A stretch of 64,000 nucleotides of DNA from Actinomyces weissii (GTDB lineage: Bacteria > Actinomycetota > Actinomycetes > Actinomycetales > Actinomycetaceae), in assembly GCF_016598775.1 (NCBI RefSeq), contig NZ_CP066802.1, positions 930,001 through 994,000 on the forward strand, given 5' to 3'. Below are positions 35,217-43,159 of the stretch, in pieces. Position 1 is the first letter of the stretch, and each line of letters opens with the position of its first letter. Both the position numbers and the translations under genes were made by a program. The notes below the pieces were generated by a model that saw only the letters and a list, made by a program, of their open reading frames with translations, made no database searches and was not told the DNA's origin.

Positions 35217-35295
35217 GGGCGCCGCCGCGGCGCCCAGACCAGAACCTCCCCGGGAAGTACCCCCAGGACCGGTCCGTAGAGCCTCGCTCCGGACC
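35217..35295 (+). promoter_or_regulatory. Candidate attenuator hairpins in the hflX leader
   Basis: Hairpin 1: GGGCGCCG at 35217-35224 pairs with CGGCGCCC at 35228-35235 around a 3-nt loop, 8 bp and all G-C. Hairpin 2: GGTCCG at 35271-35276 can pair with CGGACC at 35290-35295, or with GGACC directly upstream (35267-35271), so two foldings compete. No U tract follows hairpin 1. It could end transcription without a U tract, or simply control access to the ribosome binding site AAGGA (35312-35316) of hflX. Confidence 0.5.
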
Positions 35296-35321
35296 ACCGC
35301 ACGCATACATGAAGGACACCC

Positions 35322-36947
35322 TTGAGCAACAAGCCCACAGACCAGCGCAAGCCAGCCACCGCCGACGCCGTCGTCACGAAGACCGTAAGCACTGGCGCCA
35401 GCGACCATGAGCAGCCTGCCCCCACTGCCCCCACGGCAGAGGACATAGTCAGCCGTATCCTCTCCCGCCACGGCACCGCCCTGGCCTCCACCGCCGGGGA
35501 GCACCAGCACCGGGAGCACCTGGACGACGGCGCCCTGGAGCGGGAGGCCCGGGCCGCCACCCGGCGCGTCGCCTCCCTGTCCACCGAGCTGGAGGACGTC
35601 AGCGAGGTCGAGTACCGCCAGATCCGCCTGGAGAAGGTGGTGCTGGTGGGCCTGGAGCTGCCCCGCGGCCCGGAGGCCGGTCCCACCGCTAGGGACGCCG
35701 CCAGCCAGGACGCCGAGACCTCCCTGGCCGAGCTGGCCGCCTTGGCGGAGACCGCCGGCTCAGAGGTCCTGGACGCCCTGATCCAGAAGCGCGACCACCC
35801 CGACCCCGCCACCTACCTGGGCTCCGGCAAGGCCAAGGAGCTGGCGGAGATGGTGCGGGCCGCCGGGGCCGACACCGTGATCGTGGACTCCGAGCTGGCC
35901 CCCTCCCAGCGCCGCGCCCTGGAGGACGTGGTGGGGGTCAAGGTGGTGGACCGTACCGCCCTGATCCTGGACATCTTCGCCCAGCACGCCAAGTCCCGGG
36001 AGGGCAAGGCGCAGGTGGAGCTCGCCCAGCTGGAGTACCTGCTGCCCCGCCTGCGCGGTTGGGGTGAGTCCATGTCCCGCCAGGCCGGTGGCCGGGTGGC
36101 TGGGGGCCAGGGCATCGGCTCGCGCGGCCCCGGTGAGACCAAGATCGAGCTGGACCGCCGCCGTATCCGCGAGCGCATGGCCAGGCTCCGCCGGGAGATC
36201 AAGGCCATGGCCCCTTCCCGGGAGGTCAAGCGCGGCTCCCGCAGGCGTGGGCCGATCCCCTCGGTGGCGATCGCCGGGTACACCAACGCCGGCAAGTCCT
36301 CCCTCATGAACGCCCTGACCGGGGCGGGGCTCATGGTGCAGGACGCCCTGTTCGCCACCCTGGACCCCACGGTGCGGCGGGCGGAGACCGCTGACGGGCG
36401 CGTCTACACCCTCACCGACACCGTGGGCTTCGTGCGCAACCTGCCCCACGAGCTCATTGAGGCCTTCCGCTCCACCCTGGAGGAGGTGGCCGGGGCGGAC
36501 CTGGTGCTGCACGTGGTGGACGCCGCCCACCCCGACCCCCTGTCCCAGATCGCTGCCGTCCGCCAGGTGCTGGCGGACATCCCCGGCGCCCTGGACGTCC
36601 CCGAGCTGCTGGTCCTGAACAAGGCCGACCTGGCCGACGCCCTCACCCTGGCGGCCCTGCGCACCCGGTTGCCCGGTGCCCTGATCGTCTCGGCCCACAC
36701 CGGGGAGGGCCTGCGCGAGCTCGAGGAGCGCATCGCCCAGATGCTGCCGCGCCCGGACGTGCCCGTGGACCTGGTGGTGCCCTACTCCCGCGGCGACCTG
36801 GTCTCCCGCTTCCACGCCGACGGGGAGATCGACGCCGTCGAGTACGTGGCGGAAGGCACCCGCCTGCGCGGGCGCGTGGACGCCTCCCTGGCCGCCGAGC
36901 TGCAGGCGGCCGCGCAGCAGTCCGGCCCGGCGCAGCCCGGCCGCTGA
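35322..36947 (+). CDS. hflX: Ribosome-associated GTPase HflX
   Basis: 541 residues; splits stalled 70S ribosomes, and is linked to stress and, in some bacteria, macrolide/lincosamide resistance. Seen: an N-terminal HflX domain (residues about 105-290, with TYLGSGKAKEL and DRTALILDIFAQHA), linker, G1 GYTNAGKS at 319-326, G3 DTVGFVRNLPHELIEAF, and G4 NKAD. The first 85 residues are a variable extension. The start is TTG 35322 with AAGGA 5 nt before it. A leader peptide and hairpins upstream suggest regulation by ribosome stalling (see findings). Confidence 0.95.
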   Translation: MSNKPTDQRKPATADAVVTKTVSTGASDHEQPAPTAPTAEDIVSRILSRHGTALASTAGEHQHREHLDDGALEREARAATRRVASLSTELEDVSEVEYRQIRLEKVVLVGLELPRGPEAGPTARDAASQDAETSLAELAALAETAGSEVLDALIQKRDHPDPATYLGSGKAKELAEMVRAAGADTVIVDSELAPSQRRALEDVVGVKVVDRTALILDIFAQHAKSREGKAQVELAQLEYLLPRLRGWGESMSRQAGGRVAGGQGIGSRGPGETKIELDRRRIRERMARLRREIKAMAPSREVKRGSRRRGPIPSVAIAGYTNAGKSSLMNALTGAGLMVQDALFATLDPTVRRAETADGRVYTLTDTVGFVRNLPHELIEAFRSTLEEVAGADLVLHVVDAAHPDPLSQIAAVRQVLADIPGALDVPELLVLNKADLADALTLAALRTRLPGALIVSAHTGEGLRELEERIAQMLPRPDVPVDLVVPYSRGDLVSRFHADGEIDAVEYVAEGTRLRGRVDASLAAELQAAAQQSGPAQPGR

Positions 36948-36975
36948 GCGTGCCGGTGAAGCAAGGCGCACAAGC

Positions 36976-38979
36976 ATGACCGTGCAGCAGGCTGGCAGCG
37001 CCCTGGACCAGGTGGAAGCGGCCCTGCAGGCCGCGGTCAAGCAGCTTGGCGGCGAGGCCCGGCCCGGGCAGGTACGCATGGCCCGGCGGGTGGCCGAGGT
37101 GCTGGAGACGGGAGAGCACCTGCTGGTGCAGGCGGGAACCGGTACCGGGAAGTCCCTGGGCTACCTGGTACCGGCAATGGTGCACGCCGTCAGCAGCGGC
37201 GAGCGCGCCGTCGTCTCCACCGCCACCCTGGCCCTGCAGCGCCAGATCATGGTCAAGGACGCGCCCCTGGCCGCCGACGCCGTGGCCCAGGCAAGCGGCA
37301 CCAGGCCCTCCGTGGCCCTGCTAAAGGGCTGGCAGAACTACGCCTGCCTGCACCGGGTGGAAGGCGGCTACCCCGAGCAGGAGGACCCCGGCTCCCTGTT
37401 CTCCGCCGCCAGCGCCACCACCCGACGTGCCGGGGCCGGGGCCACCGCCAGCCTGGGGGAGCAGGTGGTGCGCCTGCGCGAGTGGGTGCAGCAGACCAGC
37501 ACCGGGGACCGCGACGACCTGGTACCAGGAGTCTCTGACCGGGCCTGGGCCCAGGTGTCGGTCACCCGCGCCGAGTGCCTGGGCCCCACCTGCCCCCTGC
37601 GCTCCGAGTGCTTCCCGGAGCGGGCACGCGCCGCCGCGGCCGAGGCTGACCTGGTGGTCACCAACCACGCCATGCTGGGGGTAGCGGCCTCCGGGAACAG
37701 CGCCGTGCTGCCTGAGCACCAGGTGCTGGTGGTGGACGAGGCCCATGAGCTGGCGGACCGGGTGCGCTCCCAGGGGACCGTGGCCCTGTCCGCCGCCCTG
37801 GTAGCCCGTGTGGCTGCTACCGCCCGCCGTCTGGCCGGGGTGCTGGTCGGTGAGCTGGAGGAGGCGGGCCAGGCCCTTCAGGCGGCGCTCGCGGCCCTGC
37901 CCGACGGGCGGCTGGCTGAGGGGCTGCCGGAGGCGCTGCGCTCCGCCCTGGTGCTGGTCGACGCCGCCGCCCGGCAGGTGCTCACCGAGGTGCGGGACAA
38001 GGCCAAGGAGAACGGGCCCGCCGGGGAGCAGGCGGGCAGCCTGGCCATCGCCCGCACCGCCGTCAGCGACCTGGTGGACGCCGTCGAACGCATGAGCGGG
38101 GACTCTGTGGCCCTGCGCAAGGACGTGGCCTGGTGTGAGCGCCCCAACCGGGGGCAGGACCCGCCGCGCCTGGTGCTGGCCCCCATCGAGGTGGCGGGCT
38201 CGGTGGCCGACTCCCTGCTGGAGGGGCGGGCCGCGGTGCTGACCTCCGCCACCCTCCAGCTCGGCGGCAGCTTTGAGCCCATGGCCCGGCAGCTGGGGCT
38301 GACCTTGTCCCCGCGCCCCTGGGACGGCATGGACGTGGGCACCCCCTTCGACTACGCCCGCCAAGGCATCCTCTACACCCCCACCCACCTGCCCCGGCCC
38401 AGGCAGGGCGTCAGCCAGGAGGCCCTGGAGGAGATGCTGGCGCTGGCCGTGGCCTCTGGGGGCGGCATGCTCGGGCTCTTCTCCTCCCGGCGCGGGGCGG
38501 AGGAGGCGGCGGCGCTGCTGCGCGAGCGCACCGACCTGCCCGTATACGCCCAGGGGGAGGACCAGCTGCCCAGCCTGGTGGCGGCCTTCGCCCAGGACGA
38601 CGCCGCCTGCCTGGTGGGCAGCCTGAGCCTGTGGCAGGGGGTCGACGTCCCCGGCCGCACCTGCCGTCTGGTGGTCATGGACCGTATCCCCTTCCCTCGG
38701 CCGGACGACCCGGTGGCCCAGGCCCGTGCGGAGGCGGTGGACGCTGCCGGAGGCAATGGCTTCATGAGCGTTTCGGCCACCCAGGCCGCGCTGCTGCTGG
38801 CCCAGGGGGCGGGCCGTCTGATCCGCCGGGTGGAGGACCGGGGCGTGGTAGCGGTGCTGGACCCGCGCCTGCGCACCGCGCGCTACGGCAGCTACCTGGC
38901 CCGCACCATGCCGCGGCTGTGGCCCACCAGTGAGCGGGAGGTGGTGCTGGGGGCGCTGCGGCGGCTTGGAAGATCCTGA
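36976..38979 (+). CDS. dinG: DinG/XPD-family ATP-dependent DNA helicase
   Basis: 667 residues; iron-sulfur superfamily 2 helicase that unwinds damaged or structured DNA. Seen: Walker A QAGTGTGKS at 52-60, four cysteines for a 4Fe-4S cluster at C124, C201, C206 and C212, DEAH at 254-257, and the C-terminal motif QGAGRLIRR near 615. It starts 28 nt after hflX, so it is probably in the same transcript. No LexA box lies directly upstream, although dinG is SOS-induced in some Actinobacteria. Confidence 0.9.
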   Translation: MTVQQAGSALDQVEAALQAAVKQLGGEARPGQVRMARRVAEVLETGEHLLVQAGTGTGKSLGYLVPAMVHAVSSGERAVVSTATLALQRQIMVKDAPLAADAVAQASGTRPSVALLKGWQNYACLHRVEGGYPEQEDPGSLFSAASATTRRAGAGATASLGEQVVRLREWVQQTSTGDRDDLVPGVSDRAWAQVSVTRAECLGPTCPLRSECFPERARAAAAEADLVVTNHAMLGVAASGNSAVLPEHQVLVVDEAHELADRVRSQGTVALSAALVARVAATARRLAGVLVGELEEAGQALQAALAALPDGRLAEGLPEALRSALVLVDAAARQVLTEVRDKAKENGPAGEQAGSLAIARTAVSDLVDAVERMSGDSVALRKDVAWCERPNRGQDPPRLVLAPIEVAGSVADSLLEGRAAVLTSATLQLGGSFEPMARQLGLTLSPRPWDGMDVGTPFDYARQGILYTPTHLPRPRQGVSQEALEEMLALAVASGGGMLGLFSSRRGAEEAAALLRERTDLPVYAQGEDQLPSLVAAFAQDDAACLVGSLSLWQGVDVPGRTCRLVVMDRIPFPRPDDPVAQARAEAVDAAGGNGFMSVSATQAALLLAQGAGRLIRRVEDRGVVAVLDPRLRTARYGSYLARTMPRLWPTSEREVVLGALRRLGRS

Positions 38980-39082
38980 CATGAGGCGTGGTTCCGCTGC
39001 TGCCTCGCCCCGGAGCGCGTAACCTTGACGGATACCAGGTGCGTCAGACCTGCCGCCACCGCCAGCCATGAGGAGGAACACC

Positions 39083-40087
39083 GTGTCCGACACCACGATC
39101 ACCAACAGCGCCCAGGGCTCCTACCCCGTAGCGCAGTCTGGGCGTCCCTCCAAGGTGGCGATCATCGGGGCGGGGGCCGTGGGCTCCACCCTGGCCTACG
39201 CCTGCGTGACCAAGGGCGTAGCCCGTGAGATCGTGCTGCAGGACATCGCCAAGGAGAAGGTGGAGGCCGAGGCCCTGGACATCGCCCAGGGGATCCAGTT
39301 CACCTCCGCGGGCGCGGTCTCCGGCTCGGACGACCCGGAGATCTGCCGGGGCGCGGACATCGTCGCGGTGACTGCTGGTGCCAAGCAGAAGCCGGGCCAG
39401 TCCCGCCTGGAGCTGGCGGGCGCCACCGTCGGCATCATGGAGCAGATCCTGCCCAAGCTGGTGGAGGTGGCTCCTAACGCCATCTTCGTGCTGGTGGCCA
39501 ACCCGGTGGACGTGGTCACCTACTGCGCCAAGAAGATCACCGGGCTGCCCGACAACCAGATCTTCGGCTCCGGCACGGTCCTGGACACGGCGCGGATGCG
39601 TTACCTCGTCTCCCAGGAGACCGGCACCGCCACCCAGAACATCCACGGCTACATCGCCGGTGAGCACGGGGACTCTGAGGTGCCCCTGTGGTCCTCCACC
39701 CAGATCGGTGGCGTGCCGATCACCCAGTGGGGGCGCACCCTGGACGGCGGGATCTTCGACCAGGAGAAGCGGGACAGGATCGCCTATGACGTGGTGCGTT
39801 CCGCCTACCGGATCATTGAGGGCAAGGGTGCCACGAACTACGCGGTGGGCCTGGCGGTGCAGCGGATCATCGGGGCGGTCCTCAATGACGAGCAGCGGGT
39901 GCTGACGGTCTCCCCGCTGCTGAACAACTGGCACGGTATCTCTGACGTGTGCATGGCCGTGCCCACCATTGTGGGTCGTGAGGGGGCCGGGCGGCGTCTG
40001 GAGCTGCCGTTGACCCTGGACGAGCGGGACCGGCTGACCGCCTCGGCGGAGCGGCTGCGTGAGGTCTCCCGCGGCCTGGGCTACTGA
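39083..40087 (+). CDS. ldh: L-lactate dehydrogenase
   Basis: 334 residues; reduces pyruvate to L-lactate with NADH, the end step of fermentation. Seen: the dinucleotide motif GAGAVGS at 29-35, ELAGATVGIMEQILPKLV, ANPVDVVTY, and the active-site histidine H195 in GEHGDSEVPLWSS. GTG 39083 is chosen over ATG 39068 because AGGAGG at 39071-39076 lies 6 nt before it. A TAACCT hexamer at 39019 may be part of its promoter. It suits a fermentative organism. Confidence 0.96.
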   Translation: MSDTTITNSAQGSYPVAQSGRPSKVAIIGAGAVGSTLAYACVTKGVAREIVLQDIAKEKVEAEALDIAQGIQFTSAGAVSGSDDPEICRGADIVAVTAGAKQKPGQSRLELAGATVGIMEQILPKLVEVAPNAIFVLVANPVDVVTYCAKKITGLPDNQIFGSGTVLDTARMRYLVSQETGTATQNIHGYIAGEHGDSEVPLWSSTQIGGVPITQWGRTLDGGIFDQEKRDRIAYDVVRSAYRIIEGKGATNYAVGLAVQRIIGAVLNDEQRVLTVSPLLNNWHGISDVCMAVPTIVGREGAGRRLELPLTLDERDRLTASAERLREVSRGLGY

Positions 40088-40477
40088 GGGCCGCCTGCTA
40101 GAGGCTGCCGGGGCGCGGGCGCGCGTCCCGGCGACCACGTGCTGCTGCACGAAGGCTGGCGGGACTGACCTGTGCCGCCACAAGCACACGGCGTTCTGTA
40201 AAGGCTGACGGCCTGGTTGAGGTGGGGTGACCCCGCTGGCCAGGCCGTCAGTCCTTGCGGCTGCCGGGGTGGGGAAAGTCCCCACCTGCCAGGCTGTCAT
40301 CCTCTTGCGGCTGCCGGGGTGGCGTCCCTGCTCTCCGGGACGGCGGCCTTCGCCGTTGCCGAGGCCGGGGACGGTGACTAGGGGAGTGGTCGGGGGGCTG
40401 GCGCAGCTGCCTGAGGTGTGAGCGGGTGATGCCTGCCAGGCTGGAAACGGAGGTGGTCCTGGAGCGGTCAGCCTCCC
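40088..40477. other. 390-bp convergent gap between ldh and lexA
   Basis: It holds the large ldh terminator hairpin (40205-40251) and two copies of the 19-bp repeat CTTGCGGCTGCCGGGGTGG at 40255-40273 and 40304-40322, 49 bp apart. No credible gene is present. Confidence 0.55.
40205..40251 (+). terminator. Terminator hairpin after ldh
   Basis: Perfect 12-bp arms, CTGACGGCCTGG at 40205-40216 and CCAGGCCGTCAG at 40240-40251. The 23-nt loop contains a second small hairpin, GGGGT-G-ACCCC. There is no U tract. Confidence 0.65.
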
Positions 40478-41290
40478 TCACAGGGCCCGCAGGACGGTGA
40501 CGACCTTGCCCATGATGGTGGCCTGGTCTCCTGGGATGGGCGAGTAGCTGGGGTTGCGGGGCAGCAGCCACTGGTGCCCGTCCTTGCGTGAGAGCACCTT
40601 GACGGTGGCGGAGGGGCCGTCGACGTCCTCGATCATGGCCGCGACGATCTCCCCGTTGGCGGCGTCCGGCTGGGAGCGCACCACCACCCAGTCGCCGTCG
40701 CAGATGGCGGCGTCCACCATGGAGTCGCCGTGGACCTCCAGCATGAACAGCTCGCCCTCGCCGGTTAGGCGGCGCGGCAGGGCCATAACCTCCTCCACCT
40801 CCTGCTCGGCCAGGATCGGTGAGCCCGCGGCAATGCGACCCACCAGGGGCACTGCCACAGCCTCCTCCGGGGCCACGCCAGGCAGCTGCGGCACCAGGGG
40901 CACGACGGGGGCGGCCTGGAGCAGGTCCTCCGCCGGGGCTGCTGGGCCCGAGGTGTCAGGTTCGGTGGGTGCGGCCTCAGGCTCGGGCTCGATGACCTCC
41001 AGGGCGCGGGGGCGGTTGGGATCGCGCCGCACCAGGCCCAGGCGCTCGAGCTTGTCCAGCTGGTGCTTCACGGAGGAGGGGCTGTTCAGACCCACCACCT
41101 GGCCGATCTCGCGCATGGACGGCGGGTAGCCGTGGTCGCGTACGGCGTCGCGTACCGCCACGTAGACGGCGTGGGAGCGCTCGTCCAGGCCCGCCAGGAC
41201 CTGCTGAAGGGTGGGGGCGCTGTCCTGGTGCGTGCTGGTGGCGGTAAGGGCGCCGGGGTACTGGCCGGTGCGCTGTTGGTCCTCGCTCAA
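40478..41290 (-). CDS. lexA: SOS repressor LexA
   Basis: 270 residues from TTG 41290. N-terminal winged helix (about 30-100: AVRDHGYPPSMREIGQVVGL), a 45-residue acidic/proline linker, and the peptidase domain. Cleavage site A155-G156 in GRIAAGSPI, and catalytic pair S190 (HGDSM) and K231 (ATVKVL). The frame is open to 41518, but AGGAGGAGAAG lies just before the TTG and the TTG start gives the normal N-terminus; no ATG exists between. The promoter at 41497-41525 is overlapped by a LexA box, so it is self-repressed. Divergent from the LysM gene, as in mycobacteria and corynebacteria. Confidence 0.95.
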   Translation of the reverse strand: MSEDQQRTGQYPGALTATSTHQDSAPTLQQVLAGLDERSHAVYVAVRDAVRDHGYPPSMREIGQVVGLNSPSSVKHQLDKLERLGLVRRDPNRPRALEVIEPEPEAAPTEPDTSGPAAPAEDLLQAAPVVPLVPQLPGVAPEEAVAVPLVGRIAAGSPILAEQEVEEVMALPRRLTGEGELFMLEVHGDSMVDAAICDGDWVVVRSQPDAANGEIVAAMIEDVDGPSATVKVLSRKDGHQWLLPRNPSYSPIPGDQATIMGKVVTVLRAL

Positions 41291-41496
41291 GGTCTTCTCC
41301 TCCTGCCTGGGTGCCGTTGGGGCGCCTACAGCGGTGCTGCTGGGATGGTGCCGACTGGGTTGGTAGCTGCTGAGGACTGCTCCTACCTGGGACCTAGCCC
41401 TTTGTGTGTGCCTGCGTGTGGTGGGTGTGCGTCTGTACGGGAGCCACGGCTGCGCACGGGTTCGTGTCAGTGGTGCGTGGTGCTCTTGATACGTAA

Positions 41497-41536
41497 AGCC
41501 TACGAGGCCGGACACCACTTTTCAAACATGTGTTCG
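41497..41536 (-). promoter_or_regulatory. lexA promoter with LexA box 1
   Basis: On the minus strand TTGAAA (41520-41525) and TAGGCT (41497-41502) are 17 bp apart. The LexA box CGAACACATGTTTG (41523-41536, minus strand) overlaps the -35. The transcript would have a leader of about 200 nt before the TTG start at 41290. Confidence 0.8.
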
Positions 41537-41544
41537 ACTGGGGC

Positions 41545-41604
41545 TGGACGTGTCGTCGATAGGTCGGTACCCTATCGAACAGATGTTCGTCGAACACTTG
41601 TTCT
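41545..41604 (+). promoter_or_regulatory. LysM-gene promoter with LexA boxes 2 and 3
   Basis: TGGACG (41545-41550) and TACCCT (41568-41573) are 17 bp apart. CGAACAGATGTTCG (41576-41589) and CGAACACTTGTTCT (41591-41604) are two LexA boxes 1 bp apart, covering the start of transcription and ending directly before the ribosome binding site. Tandem boxes suggest tight repression until DNA damage. Confidence 0.82.
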
Positions 41605-41616
41605 AGGAGGTTGCTC

Positions 41617-42339
41617 GTGAGTGCTCTGGTTCTTCCTGTGCGTGCAAGTGCTGAGGCTGCTGCCGAAGGGCGGGCGCAGGCTGGCCGCTCCGGTGCTGCC
41701 GCGTCAGTGGGGCGACGGCGGGCGCACCTGCGGCTGGTGGTGGACGGCCCTGAGGGGGTGCGGGGACCTGGTCGGCGTTCCACTCAGCCCTCTCCTCCTC
41801 ATCCTCAGCGTCAAGCTTCCCAGCGACCGGTCGTGCCGGGTCCCGCAGTGCAAGGCGGTGAGCGGGCTGTGGCGGTTAAGCCTGTGGCCGGTTCTGGGCG
41901 GTCGCGACTGGGTCTGGTGGCTGTTTCCTGTGCCCCCAGGGTGTCGCCCCTGCCGGAGCCGCGGCGGCGCCCAGTGGTCCGGGGGGCTGGTAAAGCGGCC
42001 CCGGCTGCTGCCTCCTCCTTGGCTGCCCCGGCGTCGGCGGTTGGGCACGCGGGGGCGCTGGCGGACCTCCCAAATGGTTTGCGCCAGCTGATCATCGGCT
42101 GCGCGTTCGTGCTGTCCTTAGTGTTTGCCGCGTGCGCGGGGGTGGTGGTGGCCACCACGCTCTCCGGGCCGGTGGAGACCAGGACGGCTGTAGTGCTCTC
42201 CGGCCAGTCCCTGTGGGACATCGCCCAAGACACCGGGGCTAGGGACGTGGCGGAGGCGGTGGCTCAGATCCGCGAGCTCAACGGGCTGGAGGATTCCGTG
42301 GTGTATCCGGGGCAGAGCCTGCTGGTTCCCGTCTCCTAA
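41617..42339 (+). CDS. SOS-controlled membrane-anchored LysM protein (candidate cell division inhibitor)
   Basis: 240 residues. A long, Arg/Pro/Ala-rich cytoplasmic part (1-150), one membrane helix at about 156-183, and a C-terminal LysM domain (about 190-240: [20 protein letters not shown] and [20 protein letters not shown]). GTG 41617 has AGGAGG 6 nt before it. The gene is divergent from lexA, carries two LexA boxes, and precedes nrdR. The same arrangement holds for Rv2719c/ChiZ in M. tuberculosis, and the role matches YneA and DivS, SOS division inhibitors. Sequence outside LysM is not alike in any way I can see, so function is inferred from place and layout. Confidence 0.82.
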   Translation: MSALVLPVRASAEAAAEGRAQAGRSGAAASVGRRRAHLRLVVDGPEGVRGPGRRSTQPSPPHPQRQASQRPVVPGPAVQGGERAVAVKPVAGSGRSRLGLVAVSCAPRVSPLPEPRRRPVVRGAGKAAPAAASSLAAPASAVGHAGALADLPNGLRQLIIGCAFVLSLVFAACAGVVVATTLSGPVETRTAVVLSGQSLWDIAQDTGARDVAEAVAQIRELNGLEDSVVYPGQSLLVPVS

Positions 42340-42445
42340 TGCGCTTATGGGGGTCTGCGGTAGCCTTGAGGGCAGTTGTGCGGTGGTTGGGCTCTCGCCC
42401 GAAGGCTTGTGGGAGGTGGCCACCGACCGGAACGAGGAGTACTCC

Positions 42446-42922
42446 GTGCACTGTCCTTTCTGCCGCAATGACGGCTCCCGGGTGGTGGACTCGCGCACCT
42501 CAGACGACGGCACCAGCATCCGTCGGCGCCGCGAGTGCACCCAGTGCGGCAGACGTTTCTCTACTGTCGAGACCGCCAGCCTCTCGGTGCGCAAGCGTTC
42601 AGGCGTGGTGGAGCCCTTCAACCGGGCCAAGGTGATCGTGGGAGTCAGGCGCGCCTGCCAGGGGCGGCCGGTCTCCGACGACGACCTGGCCCTGCTGGCC
42701 CACAAGGTGGAGGAGAAGGTCCGGGCCTCCGGGCAGGCACTGGTCGACTCCCAGGACATCGGCACCGCCATACTGGGGCCGCTGCGCGAGCTCGACGAGG
42801 TGGCCTACCTGCGCTTCGCCTCCGTCTACTCGTCCTTCGACTCCTTGGAGGACTTTGCCGCTGCCATCGAGGAGCTGCGCGCTAACGGTGCCGAGGTGGG
42901 CAAGGCCGCCAGGCTCGACTAG
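42446..42922 (+). CDS. nrdR: Transcriptional repressor NrdR
   Basis: 158 residues; zinc-ribbon and ATP-cone repressor of ribonucleotide reductase genes, sensing dATP/ATP. Seen: zinc ligands CPFC at 3-6 and CTQC near 31-34, [16 protein letters not shown], and the ATP-cone [23 protein letters not shown] 42446 with GAGGAG 6 nt upstream gives the standard N-terminus MHCPFC; the open frame from 42347 is upstream read-through. It follows the LysM gene, as in mycobacteria. Confidence 0.95.
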   Translation: MHCPFCRNDGSRVVDSRTSDDGTSIRRRRECTQCGRRFSTVETASLSVRKRSGVVEPFNRAKVIVGVRRACQGRPVSDDDLALLAHKVEEKVRASGQALVDSQDIGTAILGPLRELDEVAYLRFASVYSSFDSLEDFAAAIEELRANGAEVGKAARLD

Positions 42923-43159
42923 CTCCCGGGTGGGCCTCTTGTCCTAAGGCTCTAGGGTCTTTGCGACAAGGCAACTAAACCAGTTCAGGTTTGCGATTTG
43001 TTTGCTCTCTGGAACCGGCCTTGTGTCGTTATGCTCCTGCTACCTGAAAGCCTGAGCGCTCCGCCAGCACCTGCTGGGGAGTCGCTGGGCTTGTCCCCCA
43101 GGTTCCCATACACCAGCTCGGACATCGCCTAGGCGAGAACCTCGATGAGGAGGTAACCC

